From positions 1-59,839 of the forward strand of contig CANFVB010000002.1 in NCBI GenBank assembly GCA_947450355.1: DNA of 59,839 nt, in the 5' to 3' direction. Within the stretch, counting starts at the first letter, position 1; the number at the start of each line of letters is the position of its first letter. This document shows, one piece after another, positions 32,378-42,591 of this stretch. The position numbers and the translations under genes are program-made. The notes below the pieces were generated by a model. That model searched no databases, was not told where the DNA came from, and saw only the letters and a program-made list of their open reading frames with translations. The DNA comes from Bacteroidota bacterium (GTDB lineage: Bacteria; Bacteroidota; Bacteroidia; Flavobacteriales; Flavobacteriaceae).

Positions 32378-32464
32378 GCCCTAGCCCTGATGGAAGGGAA
32401 AATCCCGCTTTGTTGCTCGGCACGAAGCAACAAAGCGGATTGGAATGACAGCAGGAATAGCTCC
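32378..32464. ncRNA. Candidate structured intergenic element (flavobacterial gccctagccc...aggaatagctcc type)
   Basis: GCCCTAGCCCTGATGGAAGGGAAAATCC, perfect 12-bp stem CCGCTTTGTTGC/GCAACAAAGCGG, then GATTGGAATGACAGCAGGAATAGCTCC. Confidence 0.45.
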
Positions 32465-32472
32465 AAAAAAAA

Positions 32473-33660
32473 CTAATTTTCGTTTAAAATTTCGTCCATT
32501 GCTTCGAGAATTATCTTACAGCCTTCTTCAATTTCTTGGTTAGAAATAGTTAGCGGCGGTGTGATTCTGATGGCGCAACTTTCAAAGAGTAACCAAAACA
32601 ATATCAGACCTTTATCCTGACATTTGAAGATTACTTTGTTGGTTATTTCGGCGTTTTCGGTCATTGCTGCCAACATTAATCCTTCGCCTCGGATTTCCTT
32701 GATTAATGGGTGTACCAAAAGCGTGCGAAAAAGTTTTTCTTTGGCTAAAGTATCCCTCATTATTGAGGTTTCGGTCAATTCTTGCAATGTTGCCAAACAC
32801 GCTGCGGCGATGACGGGGTGGCCGCCAAAGGTTGTGATGTGCCCTAATTTGGGGTTGTCGCTCAATAAATCCATATTTTTTTGAGATGCTGTGAAACCGC
32901 CAACTGGCATTCCGCCACCCATTCCTTTGCCCATAATTACGATATCGGGAACGACGTCGTAGTTTTGAAAACCGAATAATTTTCCGGTTCTTCCAAAACC
33001 GGGTTGGATTTCGTCGAGAATCATAATGGCGCCAACTTCGGTGCATCGGGCGCGTACTTTTTTGAGAAATCCGTCGTAAGGTTGAATAAATCCAGCTCCG
33101 CCTTGAATGGTTTCAAGAATTATTCCAGCAGTTTTTGTAGTAATTTTCTGTAAATCGTCTTCGTTATTGAAGGTGATAAAATCGACATCGGGAACTAATG
33201 GACGGAAGATTTGTTTGCGTTCTTCAAATCCCATTACGCTCATCGAACCCATTGTATTGCCGTGATAGGCGTTGTGGCACGAAATTAATTGGCTTCTGCC
33301 GGTGATGCGTCGGGCTAATTTTAATGCGCCTTCGGTGGCTTCGGTTCCTGAATTGACCAAATAGGTTGTTTCTAATGGAAACGGTAGGTGAGCGGCTAAA
33401 AGTTTGCAATATTCGACTGCTGGACTTTGAGAATATTCTCCATAAACCATTACGTGCGAATACTTATCCAACTGATTTTTGATGGCATTATTCACCCGTG
33501 GATGTTGATGTCCTAGTGTGCAAGCGGAAACGCCAGCCACAAAATCCAAGTATTTATTGTTGTTGGTGTCGTAAATGTAAGAACCAATGGCGTGTGAAAC
33601 CTCCATTCCGAGCGGATAAGGTGACGTTTGGGCTTGGTATTTTAGGAAATCGTTGTTCAC
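32473..33660 (-). CDS. Class III aminotransferase (acetylornithine/4-aminobutyrate aminotransferase-like)
   Basis: FVAGVSACTLGHQHPRVNNAIK, LDEIQPGFGRTGKLFGFQNYDVVPDIVIMGKGMGGGMPVGGF. Confidence 0.9.
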   Translation of the reverse strand: MNNDFLKYQAQTSPYPLGMEVSHAIGSYIYDTNNNKYLDFVAGVSACTLGHQHPRVNNAIKNQLDKYSHVMVYGEYSQSPAVEYCKLLAAHLPFPLETTYLVNSGTEATEGALKLARRITGRSQLISCHNAYHGNTMGSMSVMGFEERKQIFRPLVPDVDFITFNNEDDLQKITTKTAGIILETIQGGAGFIQPYDGFLKKVRARCTEVGAIMILDEIQPGFGRTGKLFGFQNYDVVPDIVIMGKGMGGGMPVGGFTASQKNMDLLSDNPKLGHITTFGGHPVIAAACLATLQELTETSIMRDTLAKEKLFRTLLVHPLIKEIRGEGLMLAAMTENAEITNKVIFKCQDKGLILFWLLFESCAIRITPPLTISNQEIEEGCKIILEAMDEILNEN

Positions 33661-33688
33661 GGTTGTTATTCAGATTTGTTAATTTTTC

Positions 33689-34603
33689 TTACGTCCAGTA
33701 ATTTTTATTTTCAAAAAGCCAATTTCGTATTAGTTCTATATTATTAAGCCCATTCTCAACCTCAATAATTTGAGTATCAAATTCTCTAGTTCTATCAATT
33801 TTACCAGAAAAAATACGTAATGAAAAACTTTTACTATGTTTTATCAATGTAGTATTTTCGGGTAGAATCTCTCTGATTTTGAATTCTATTTTTTCTGAAA
33901 AACCTCTAAAAGAAGCGTCAATATTGCCTTGTCCCAATTTATGATAGAATATTACATCTTTTAATTTATCATCATGTAAAATTGGCCAATCACTATTATG
34001 AGGAACAATTCCAGGTTGTTTCATAGATAAACTTGGGTGTTTCAATTCTTTATAATTCCAGTAAGACTTCCAAAATTTTTGTACAATTTCAGAATTTATG
34101 GGTTGATATCCTCTTCTTAATTTTTCAACTGCAATATTCAACAATTCATTTTTAAATATATTCCTTTTAGTTCCAGTAAATAAAAGTCTTTTGCCAATTG
34201 TTTCGTACGAAATATAATTATCAAAATAATTTTGATTTTCACAATAAAGATTTGGAGCCGTTAAAATGCAAAATGCTTCATCGCATCTGGACTTATCAAT
34301 ATATAGTTTTGCTCTTTTTTCATATCTGTAAAATTGGTCTAATTGAAATGTTGCATCTAATTTATTTTCAATTAAAACAAAAATTCTTTTTTCATTTGAA
34401 TTATATGAAAATAGAATATCAGTTTCACCTAATCCAAAAGCTGAAATACTTCTCCAAGCTCCATTTGCTTGTGTAAAGTTCGGAAGATTTAATTCCCGAA
34501 CAAACCATTCGCAAAAAGAATTATCTGTCGATAATTCTTCAAGAAGAATTAAATCAATATCTCTTTCCTGAATTGATTCAATTGGTAAAATTGTGTTTTC
34601 CAT
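33689..34603 (-). CDS. PD-(D/E)XK nuclease superfamily protein
   Basis: ETDILFSYNSNEKRIFVLIENKLDATFQLDQFYRY: E..D..(x)..ENK core. Confidence 0.7.
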   Translation of the reverse strand: MENTILPIESIQERDIDLILLEELSTDNSFCEWFVRELNLPNFTQANGAWRSISAFGLGETDILFSYNSNEKRIFVLIENKLDATFQLDQFYRYEKRAKLYIDKSRCDEAFCILTAPNLYCENQNYFDNYISYETIGKRLLFTGTKRNIFKNELLNIAVEKLRRGYQPINSEIVQKFWKSYWNYKELKHPSLSMKQPGIVPHNSDWPILHDDKLKDVIFYHKLGQGNIDASFRGFSEKIEFKIREILPENTTLIKHSKSFSLRIFSGKIDRTREFDTQIIEVENGLNNIELIRNWLFENKNYWT

Positions 34604-34671
34604 CTGATTTGTTTCTAGATTTTATAACTAATTTGAGTTGTTATCTGAACACTGTGACTGCAAACTTTAAA

Positions 34672-36294
34672 CTATTTCGTCTCTTTATATTCCAATGTCT
34701 CTTTTCGGACTTTCATTGGAACATCTGCTTTGGCTTTTTTGGCATTACTTTCCTTGATGATTTTGTCGTTCATTTCGTTTTCTTCCGCTGTAAACAAATC
34801 CTCTTTTGTTTTTATTCGTTCGTCGCCACGCCAAATAAATCCTCTTAATTTCCTTGCATTTTCAGGCAAATCTTTTTCGGGATAAATATCGCTATCAGGT
34901 TTTTCAAATAATGTTAACGTGTCAATTCTGTTTTTATCTAATGTCAAATTTATTTTGCTACAAACACTTTTATTGATTCCAATGAGTTCCTGATCGTCAT
35001 TTCGCATATAATAAATGACTTCGGTATTCTTCACAATATCAACATTATCAAGATTTTTATCTTTGAATTTTCCATATAAATTTTGCCCTTTCACCTGATT
35101 GTATCCCGTTCCAATGGTGTCTTTTGAAACGATAAAAGCATTGTTTAATACCTTCAAAGAATCGAGTTGTTGGGTTTTATTATTTCCAATGAGATGCATC
35201 AAATCGCCTGTCATTTGGTTTTCAAAATTCCAAAGAATTGGTTTGCCAATGAGTTTTGTCAGCGCTATTTTCTGGTCGGAATGAATAGAATCGCACTTGC
35301 CGCTTAAATTTAATTTGTAGAATTTTGCGTCTTTGAAACCTCGAATAATTCGGTTGTTTTCTTTTCCGGTAATCATCAATTTTTGTGCGTGAATATACAC
35401 GGAATCTTTTTCGACAAGGCTAATTGCCAAAGCTCTTTTCGTCACATAAACCGAATCTTGAAACTTATAAATTTCAGCGTAATGACCCTTCACAATAATT
35501 TTGTTGATGGTATCGGTGATTTTTACATTATTTGTTGCCGATGCGAAACCTGTTTTTTTATTATAAAAGATGCTATCGCCTTCTATCAAACGATTGTTGT
35601 ATTCTATTTTGGAATTTCGTTGCAATCGGGCAATGTCTTTTTTGGTATCGTAAAAACCATTTTCTGTATAAATTTTATTGTCTTTTCCGTTGATTGTTGA
35701 AGGTCCCAAAAGATACGAATGCCCTGAATTTGTATAATAATCCAAATGATTCGATTTGATTGTATTTTCAGGTGTTTTTACGGTTACAGCAGTTAGAAAC
35801 TGGTATTTTTTTTCGGCAACATAATATTTTCCCGACTTGCTTTTCAGCGTATTTCCTTTATTGGTAATCAATCCGCCTGTGGAATAAAAAGCCTCTTGAC
35901 TGTTTCTGTTGAAATTCAAAGTATCTGTGACCAATGACATTTCTGGTGATTTCAAAATTACATTGCCAGTTGCATACGCTTGTTTAATATTTCCGTTGTA
36001 TTCCGCATATTTACTCGTCATTGTGAGCGTGTCACCTTGAATAATTTGAACATTTCCAAAGGCTTTTATGTAGTTTTCTTTTTGAAACCAATAGGCTTTA
36101 TTGCACGTCAAAATGGCGCCATCGTGGTTCACTCGAACATTTCCAGTAAGCAATGCGGCATCGGGAATTTGTAGTTGGTTGATGTCTGCAAAATCGGAAT
36201 GCTCAATGATAATTTTCTTTGGTGTTTGTGCCAATACCGTATTGAAACTGAATAGAATGATACAAATATTGATAAGAAATAGGTGCTTCTTCAA
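34672..36294 (-). CDS. OstA/LptA-like organic-solvent-tolerance protein
   Basis: Signal peptide; repeats of LTGNVRVNHDGAILTCNKAYW..GNVQIIQGDTLTMTSKYAEYNG. Confidence 0.85.
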   Translation of the reverse strand: MKKHLFLINICIILFSFNTVLAQTPKKIIIEHSDFADINQLQIPDAALLTGNVRVNHDGAILTCNKAYWFQKENYIKAFGNVQIIQGDTLTMTSKYAEYNGNIKQAYATGNVILKSPEMSLVTDTLNFNRNSQEAFYSTGGLITNKGNTLKSKSGKYYVAEKKYQFLTAVTVKTPENTIKSNHLDYYTNSGHSYLLGPSTINGKDNKIYTENGFYDTKKDIARLQRNSKIEYNNRLIEGDSIFYNKKTGFASATNNVKITDTINKIIVKGHYAEIYKFQDSVYVTKRALAISLVEKDSVYIHAQKLMITGKENNRIIRGFKDAKFYKLNLSGKCDSIHSDQKIALTKLIGKPILWNFENQMTGDLMHLIGNNKTQQLDSLKVLNNAFIVSKDTIGTGYNQVKGQNLYGKFKDKNLDNVDIVKNTEVIYYMRNDDQELIGINKSVCSKINLTLDKNRIDTLTLFEKPDSDIYPEKDLPENARKLRGFIWRGDERIKTKEDLFTAEENEMNDKIIKESNAKKAKADVPMKVRKETLEYKETK

Positions 36295-36378
36295 AGGTTT
36301 AATTTTTTGCCAAATTTAAGAAAAAGGATGCAATGCTACTGCAAATTATGATTTATTTATTAATTGAAGTAATTGCCA

Positions 36379-37521
36379 TTATTTATTTGGTTTCAATGTC
36401 AATTTTAAAATAACAAAACCTGTTATTGCTGCAATGAAAGAGGCGATTAAAATTGCAATTTTAGAATTTACAATATCTGAATCAGTATCAAATGCCAAAA
36501 GTGTAATGAAAATGGACATTGTGAAACCAATTCCTCCTAATATTCCTGCTCCGAAAATGTTTTTCCATTGCAATCCTTTTGGTAAAACGCAAAGTCCTAA
36601 AGTTACTCCCAAATATGAAAGAAGCCATATTCCCAAAGGCTTTCCGATGATTAAACCAAGAATAATTCCGATGCTATTGGAATGTGTTAAACCTTCATAC
36701 CAATTGGAATTTATTATAATACAAGTATTCGCTAATGCAAATAAAGGTAAGATTAAAAAAGCGACAGGTTTATGCAGAAAATGTTGTAATTTATAGGAAA
36801 TATTGTTTTTTTTTCCATCACCGAAAGGAATAACAAATGCTAATAAAACTCCCGTAATTGTTGCGTGAACTCCAGAATTTAGCATAAAATACCACATCAA
36901 AATTCCTCCAATTATATATGGAAAAAGAGAATTGACTTTCAATCGGTTCAGCACAAATAGAACTCCCATTATTCCCAAAGCAATTCCTAAATTCAAGAAT
37001 GAAATTGTAGAAGTATAGAAAATGGCAATAATTATAATTGCGCCCAAATCATCAATTACGGCAAGGGCGGTAAGGAATATTTTTAGAGAAGTTGGCACTC
37101 GATTTCCCAAAAGTGATAAGATTCCAATTGCAAATGCAATGTCGGTTGCCATTGGGATTCCAGCTCCAGATTGCGTTGAAGTTCCGAAATTAAAATACAA
37201 ATAAATAAGTGCTGGAACGACCATTCCGCCTAAAGCTCCAAATAATGGTAATGCCGCTTTTTTTAGTGTAGAAAGATCACCGATATAGACTTCTCTCTCT
37301 AATTCTAAACCAATTAAAAGGAAGAAAATAGTCATTAAACCGTCATTAATCCAATGAACAAGGCTATGATTTCCAATTTCTATGTTCCAAATTTGAAGGT
37401 ATTCTGTTTGAAAGATAGAATTTGCTAAAAGCAATGAAAATAAAGTGGCGAAAATTAAGATAATTCCGCCTGCTTTTTCACTTTCAAAAAAGGATTTGAA
37501 TAAATTGGTCTGTCTCAGCAT
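36379..37521 (-). CDS. nhaA: Na+/H+ antiporter NhaA
   Basis: IWNIEIGNHSLVHWINDGLMTIFFLLIGLELEREVYIGDL, GIPMATDIAFAIGILSLLG. Confidence 0.95.
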   Translation of the reverse strand: MLRQTNLFKSFFESEKAGGIILIFATLFSLLLANSIFQTEYLQIWNIEIGNHSLVHWINDGLMTIFFLLIGLELEREVYIGDLSTLKKAALPLFGALGGMVVPALIYLYFNFGTSTQSGAGIPMATDIAFAIGILSLLGNRVPTSLKIFLTALAVIDDLGAIIIIAIFYTSTISFLNLGIALGIMGVLFVLNRLKVNSLFPYIIGGILMWYFMLNSGVHATITGVLLAFVIPFGDGKKNNISYKLQHFLHKPVAFLILPLFALANTCIIINSNWYEGLTHSNSIGIILGLIIGKPLGIWLLSYLGVTLGLCVLPKGLQWKNIFGAGILGGIGFTMSIFITLLAFDTDSDIVNSKIAILIASFIAAITGFVILKLTLKPNK

Positions 37522-37540
37522 AATTTTTTTTCTATTAATT

Positions 37541-37568
37541 TAAAACGCTTTGATTTCTCAAAGCGTTT
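37541..37568 (-). terminator. Rho-independent terminator after purA
   Basis: AAACGCTTTG/CAAAGCGTTT stem immediately 3' of purA, T-rich on the minus strand. Confidence 0.65.
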
Positions 37569-37574
37569 CTTAAT

Positions 37575-38846
37575 TTATTTTGTAATTGTTTGCTTTCTAT
37601 CAGGACCAACAGAAACAATTTTTATTGGCACTTCAACTTCTTTTTCAATGTAATCGATATATTCTTTTAACTCAACTGGCAATTCGTCATACGTTGTCAT
37701 TCCTGTTAAATCAGCTTTCCAACCTTTGAATTCTTTGTAAATTGGAGTTACATTTTCAGGTTCAATATTATAAGGTAAATGACTTATTTTTTGACCTTTA
37801 TATTCGTATTCTGTACATACTTTCAATGTTTCAAATCCAGACAAAACATCGCCTTTCATCATCATCAATTGTGTTACGCCATTCACTTGAATTGCATATT
37901 TTAAAGCCACTAAGTCCAACCATCCGCAACGTCTTTGTCTTCCTGTAACCGAACCAAATTCGTTACCAACACTTGCCATTGTAGCGCCATCTTCTTCGAA
38001 ATCTTCCGTAGGAAATGGACCGCTTCCAACTCGAGTGGTATAGGCTTTGAAAATTCCGTAAACTTCTTTTATTTTATTTGGTGCAATTCCTAAACCAGTG
38101 CAAGCTCCCGCCGCTGTTGTGTTTGATGAAGTTACAAATGGATACGTTCCGAAATCTACATCCAATAACGAACCTTGCGCACCTTCACATAAAATAGATT
38201 TTCCTGCTTTTTGAGCTTGGTGCAAATATTCTTCGCTATCAATAAAGGTAAGTTTTTTCAAGTCTTCAATGGCTTCAAAAAACTCAACTTCTAATTCGGC
38301 TAAGTTGTATTGAATGGCAACATCATAGAATTTTATCATTGCTTCGTGCTTGTCAGCCAAGGCTCTGTAGCGTTCTTTGAAATCTTCCAGTTCAATATCG
38401 CCAACACGAATTCCATTTCTACCCGTTTTATCCATATAAGTTGGTCCAATTCCTTTCAAGGTAGAACCAATTTTAGCTTTTCCTTTTGAAGCTTCAGAAG
38501 CTGCATCCAATAAACGGTGGGTTGGTAAAATTAAATGTGCTTTACGAGAAATGATTAATTTGTTTTTTATGTCCAAATTAAATTGTGCCAAACCTTCAAT
38601 TTCTTTTTGAAAAACTACTGGGTCAATTACAACTCCATTTCCAATAATATTTATTGAATTTTTATGAAAAATCCCAGAAGGAATAGTTCTTAAAACGTGT
38701 TTGATACCATCAAATTCTAAAGTATGACCTGCATTTGGACCACCTTGAAAACGGGCAATTATGTCATATTTTGATGTAAGTACATCTACAATTTTTCCTT
38801 TTCCTTCATCGCCCCATTGTAATCCTAATAATAAATCTACGGTCAT
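37575..38846 (-). CDS. purA: Adenylosuccinate synthetase
   Basis: LLGLQWGDEGKGKIVDVLTSKYDIIARFQGGPNAGHT. Confidence 0.96.
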   Translation of the reverse strand: MTVDLLLGLQWGDEGKGKIVDVLTSKYDIIARFQGGPNAGHTLEFDGIKHVLRTIPSGIFHKNSINIIGNGVVIDPVVFQKEIEGLAQFNLDIKNKLIISRKAHLILPTHRLLDAASEASKGKAKIGSTLKGIGPTYMDKTGRNGIRVGDIELEDFKERYRALADKHEAMIKFYDVAIQYNLAELEVEFFEAIEDLKKLTFIDSEEYLHQAQKAGKSILCEGAQGSLLDVDFGTYPFVTSSNTTAAGACTGLGIAPNKIKEVYGIFKAYTTRVGSGPFPTEDFEEDGATMASVGNEFGSVTGRQRRCGWLDLVALKYAIQVNGVTQLMMMKGDVLSGFETLKVCTEYEYKGQKISHLPYNIEPENVTPIYKEFKGWKADLTGMTTYDELPVELKEYIDYIEKEVEVPIKIVSVGPDRKQTITK

Positions 38847-38894
38847 TATGTGTGTTGTTTGTGTGTTGTTTTTTAATTTTATTTGGAATAGTTC

Positions 38895-39359
38895 CTATGT
38901 TGTTTTTTTGGAACCATATAAATATAAAGAGTGATTGTGCACTTCTATATCAAATATTTCTTCGATTGTTTTTTTAATCATTTGAATTCTTGGATCGCAA
39001 AATTCAATTACTTCGCCAGTGTCTGTCATTATTAAATGATCGTGTTGCTTGTCAAAATAGGACTTTTCATAGTGCGCCTGATTTTGACCAAATTGATGTT
39101 TACGAACCAATCCGCAATCCAATAAAAGTTCAATTGTGTTGTAAAGTGTGGCTCTACTCACACGATAATTTTTGTTTTTCATCTTCACATAAAGATGTTC
39201 TACATCAAAATGCTCTTCACTTTCATATATTTCTTGAAGAATTGCATAGCGTTCAGGTGTTTTTCTGTGCCCTTTATTTTCAAGATACAATGTAAAAACA
39301 TTTTTTACAATTTCTTGATTCTTACTGTTATCAACGGATATTAGTGTCATATTATGCAA
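38895..39359 (-). CDS. Fur family transcriptional regulator
   Basis: [56 protein letters not shown]. Confidence 0.92.
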   Translation of the reverse strand: MHNMTLISVDNSKNQEIVKNVFTLYLENKGHRKTPERYAILQEIYESEEHFDVEHLYVKMKNKNYRVSRATLYNTIELLLDCGLVRKHQFGQNQAHYEKSYFDKQHDHLIMTDTGEVIEFCDPRIQMIKKTIEEIFDIEVHNHSLYLYGSKKTT

Positions 39360-39411
39360 AGATAAATTATTATTTTAATTATTAAATGTTTCAACTTGAA
39401 TGTTCAAAACT

Positions 39412-41631
39412 TTAATTTTTATAAACGCGTGTTACTTTATCAATACCGTCAATTTTTCTGATTTTTGCCATCATTTTTTCAAGAATTGCATTGTTTTTTA
39501 CAATTACTGCCACTTTTCCATTGAATAATCCCGCTTCTGTTGTCAACGAAATACTTTGGATATTGATGTTCATATTACTCGAAATAACTTTTGTAAGTTC
39601 ATTGGTAAGCCCCAAAAAGTCCATTCCAGTAATTATCAAAACGGCTTTAAATTCCTGTTGAGACGAATCAATCCATTTTGCTTTTATAACCCGGTACGCA
39701 TAGTTAGATTGCATACTCAAAGCATTTGGACAATCTTTTTTGTGAACTTTAATTCCTTCATTTATAGTAATAAAACCAAAAACTTCATCGCCAACAATTG
39801 GATTGCAACAGGCTGATAATTTATAGTCTAATTTGTCTTGCTCGGCACCAAAAACAAGTAAATCATAATTGGTATTGATTTCTTCCTTGTTGATATGCTC
39901 TGTTGAAGCTGAAGGAGTTCTTTTGATTTTATTCTTAAAGAAATTGATAATTGAATTGCTTTTTAACGCTGCAAAATCTTTAAGTTGTTGGTTTTCTATA
40001 GAGCCAATTCCAACTTTATAAAATAAATCTAAACTTGTTTTAAGTTTGAAATAAACCACTAATTCATTGATAGTTTTCTCATTTAAGGCAACTTTAAGAT
40101 GTCGTAATTTTCGAGTTAAAAGTTCCCTTCCGTCTTCAGCAACTTTTTTCGTATTTTCATTTAAGACATTCTTAATTTTAGTTTTTGCACGGGAAGTGGT
40201 AACATAATTCAACCAGTGCGGCGTTGGTTTTTGATTTACAGAAGTAATCACTTCAATTTGATCGCCACTTTTCAATTCAAAATTTAGCGGTACCAATTTT
40301 CCATTTACACGAGTTCCTCTTGTATGAACCCCAATTGCAGAGTGAATACTAAACGCAAAATCGAGTGATGTAGCGCCTTTCGGCAATGATTTTATTTCTC
40401 CAGTGGGTGTAAAAACGAAAATTTCTTTGGAATAAAGATTCATTTTAAAATCTTCAACAAAGTCAACCGCATTTTTTTCCTGATTTTCTAATGCTTCCTT
40501 TAATAGATTCAACCAAACATCCAATCCGCTTTCTTCCGTTGCCCCTTGTTTGTATTTATAATGTGCAGCATATCCTTTTTCGGCAATTTCATCCATTCGT
40601 TCACTACGAACTTGAACTTCAACCCAGCGTCCTAAAGGTCCCATAACAGTGATGTGAAGTGCTTCATAACCTGTTGATTTTGGGGAAGAAATCCAATCTC
40701 GCAACCGACTTGGACTTGGTCTGTAATGATCTGTTACAATCGAATAAATCTTCCAAGCGATAAATTTTTCATCGTGTGGATTTGATTTATAGACAATTCT
40801 AAGTGCAAATTTATCATAGACTTCATCGTAACTCACATTTTGAGCTTTCATTTTTCTACGAATAGAATAGATTGATTTTGGTCGCCCTTTTATAACATAT
40901 TCAATTCCCTCAACATCCAAAGATTTCTTTAAAACTTCAGATATATTTTTTATATAGGCGTCTTGTTCCTCTTTTGTTTCTTTAATTTTATTGACAATAT
41001 CTTTATAAACAGCAGGTTCGGTATATTTTAAACCCAAATCTTCCAACTGTGTTTTTATATTATACAATCCCAATCGGTGGGCAAGAGGAGCATAAATATA
41101 TAAGGTTTCCGATGCAATTTTTGTCTGTTTGTATTCTTCCATCGAATCCATAGTTTGCATATTATGAAGACGGTCTGCCAATTTTATCAAAATTACTCGT
41201 ACATCATCATTCAATGTAAGTATCATTTTCCTAAAATTCTCGGCTTGCATCGAAGAGTTTAAATCCTTCTGAATTTTAGAAATTTTCGTCAATCCTTCCA
41301 CAAGTTGTGCTACTTTTGGATTGAACATTTTTTCAATGTCTAAAACGGTGATTTCGGTATCTTCAACAACATCGTGCAATAAAGCTGCAGCAATTGAAGT
41401 GGCTCCCAAACCAATTTCTGAAGCTACAATTTTTGCGACAGCAATGGGATGAAAAATATAGGCTTCCCCTGATTTTCTTCGTTGTTCCTGATGCGCATCA
41501 ACAGAAACATCAAAAGCTTTTCGGATTAATTTTTTATCTTCAGGAGTTAATGTTTGATAACTTATTCGGAGAAGTTCTTTATATTCTCGGGCAATAGCCT
41601 TGTTTTCTTGTTCTATTTCAATTTCTGTCAT
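39412..41631 (-). CDS. Bifunctional (p)ppGpp synthetase/hydrolase RelA/SpoT
   Basis: HD, synthetase, TGS and ACT domains; ALLHDVVEDTEIT, RVILIKLADRLHNMQTMD. Confidence 0.95.
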   Translation of the reverse strand: MTEIEIEQENKAIAREYKELLRISYQTLTPEDKKLIRKAFDVSVDAHQEQRRKSGEAYIFHPIAVAKIVASEIGLGATSIAAALLHDVVEDTEITVLDIEKMFNPKVAQLVEGLTKISKIQKDLNSSMQAENFRKMILTLNDDVRVILIKLADRLHNMQTMDSMEEYKQTKIASETLYIYAPLAHRLGLYNIKTQLEDLGLKYTEPAVYKDIVNKIKETKEEQDAYIKNISEVLKKSLDVEGIEYVIKGRPKSIYSIRRKMKAQNVSYDEVYDKFALRIVYKSNPHDEKFIAWKIYSIVTDHYRPSPSRLRDWISSPKSTGYEALHITVMGPLGRWVEVQVRSERMDEIAEKGYAAHYKYKQGATEESGLDVWLNLLKEALENQEKNAVDFVEDFKMNLYSKEIFVFTPTGEIKSLPKGATSLDFAFSIHSAIGVHTRGTRVNGKLVPLNFELKSGDQIEVITSVNQKPTPHWLNYVTTSRAKTKIKNVLNENTKKVAEDGRELLTRKLRHLKVALNEKTINELVVYFKLKTSLDLFYKVGIGSIENQQLKDFAALKSNSIINFFKNKIKRTPSASTEHINKEEINTNYDLLVFGAEQDKLDYKLSACCNPIVGDEVFGFITINEGIKVHKKDCPNALSMQSNYAYRVIKAKWIDSSQQEFKAVLIITGMDFLGLTNELTKVISSNMNINIQSISLTTEAGLFNGKVAVIVKNNAILEKMMAKIRKIDGIDKVTRVYKN

Positions 41632-41730
41632 AGCTATTTTTCATTCAATTTCTAAAATTATGAATAAGTAACGAGATGTGCAAACGATGAATTATAATTG
41701 TGATATAAATGCCATTTAAATCTTGAAAAA

Positions 41731-42519
41731 TTAAAATCCTCTTTGTCTTTTTGCTTCAAATATTAATATGGCTGCGGCAACCGAAACATTCATAGAATCG
41801 ATTTCGCCTTGCATTGGAATAATGATGTTTTGTGTCGCTGCATCTCGCCATTCTTGAGTCAAACCTGTTGCTTCAGTTCCAACAACCAAAGCCGTTGGCG
41901 TGGTATAATCTTGCGTATGATAGGACGTTGAATTTTGTAATGTAGCACAATAAAAATTGATTTTTCGCTCTTTCAAATACGCAATAATTTCAGATGTTGT
42001 GCCTGTTGCAATTTGATTGGTAAACAAACATCCAACGCTGGAACGCACCACATTTGGATTGAACAAATCGCCTTTTGGATTGGCAATAATCACAGCGTCA
42101 AGATTGGCGGCGTCTGCGGTTCGCAATAAAGCACCAATATTTCCAGGTTTTTCGGGTGCTTCAGCTATCAAAATCAAAGGATTGTCTTTCAGTTTTAAAT
42201 CTGATAATTTCAAATTTTTACTTTTTGCAATTCCAATAATTCCTTCGGTTGTATCTCGATACGCCAATTTCTCAAACACTTCTTTATTGATTTCAATCAA
42301 ATTGAATGGCTGCTTTGACAGTTGATTTATTTCAATTTCAGAAATCAATTCAGGGTAAAATAAAATCGTGTCAATTTCATATCCGCCTTTTATTGCCAAA
42401 GAAATTTCGCGTTGTCCTTCAATCAAAAAAGTTCCCGATTGTTTTCTGGCTTTTGCTTTTTCCTGTAAAAGTACCAGCGACTTTATATATGGATTTTGTA
42501 CGGATGTGATTTGTTTCAA
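41731..42519 (-). CDS. TrmH/SpoU-family RNA methyltransferase
   Basis: EAPEKPGNIGALLRTADAANLDAVII..., VGTEATGLTQEWRDAA, IPMQGEIDSMNVSVAAAILIFEAKRQR. Confidence 0.93.
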   Translation of the reverse strand: MKQITSVQNPYIKSLVLLQEKAKARKQSGTFLIEGQREISLAIKGGYEIDTILFYPELISEIEINQLSKQPFNLIEINKEVFEKLAYRDTTEGIIGIAKSKNLKLSDLKLKDNPLILIAEAPEKPGNIGALLRTADAANLDAVIIANPKGDLFNPNVVRSSVGCLFTNQIATGTTSEIIAYLKERKINFYCATLQNSTSYHTQDYTTPTALVVGTEATGLTQEWRDAATQNIIIPMQGEIDSMNVSVAAAILIFEAKRQRGF

Positions 42520-42591
42520 AATAGTAGGTGTTGAAAAATTATGCTACAAATATAATGAGAGAAATTGATGTGAGTTATTTTTAGTGAAAAA

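Noticed and set aside
32612-33046. 144-aa minus-strand ORF rich in R/N/S
   Set aside because: Alternate frame within the class III aminotransferase gene.
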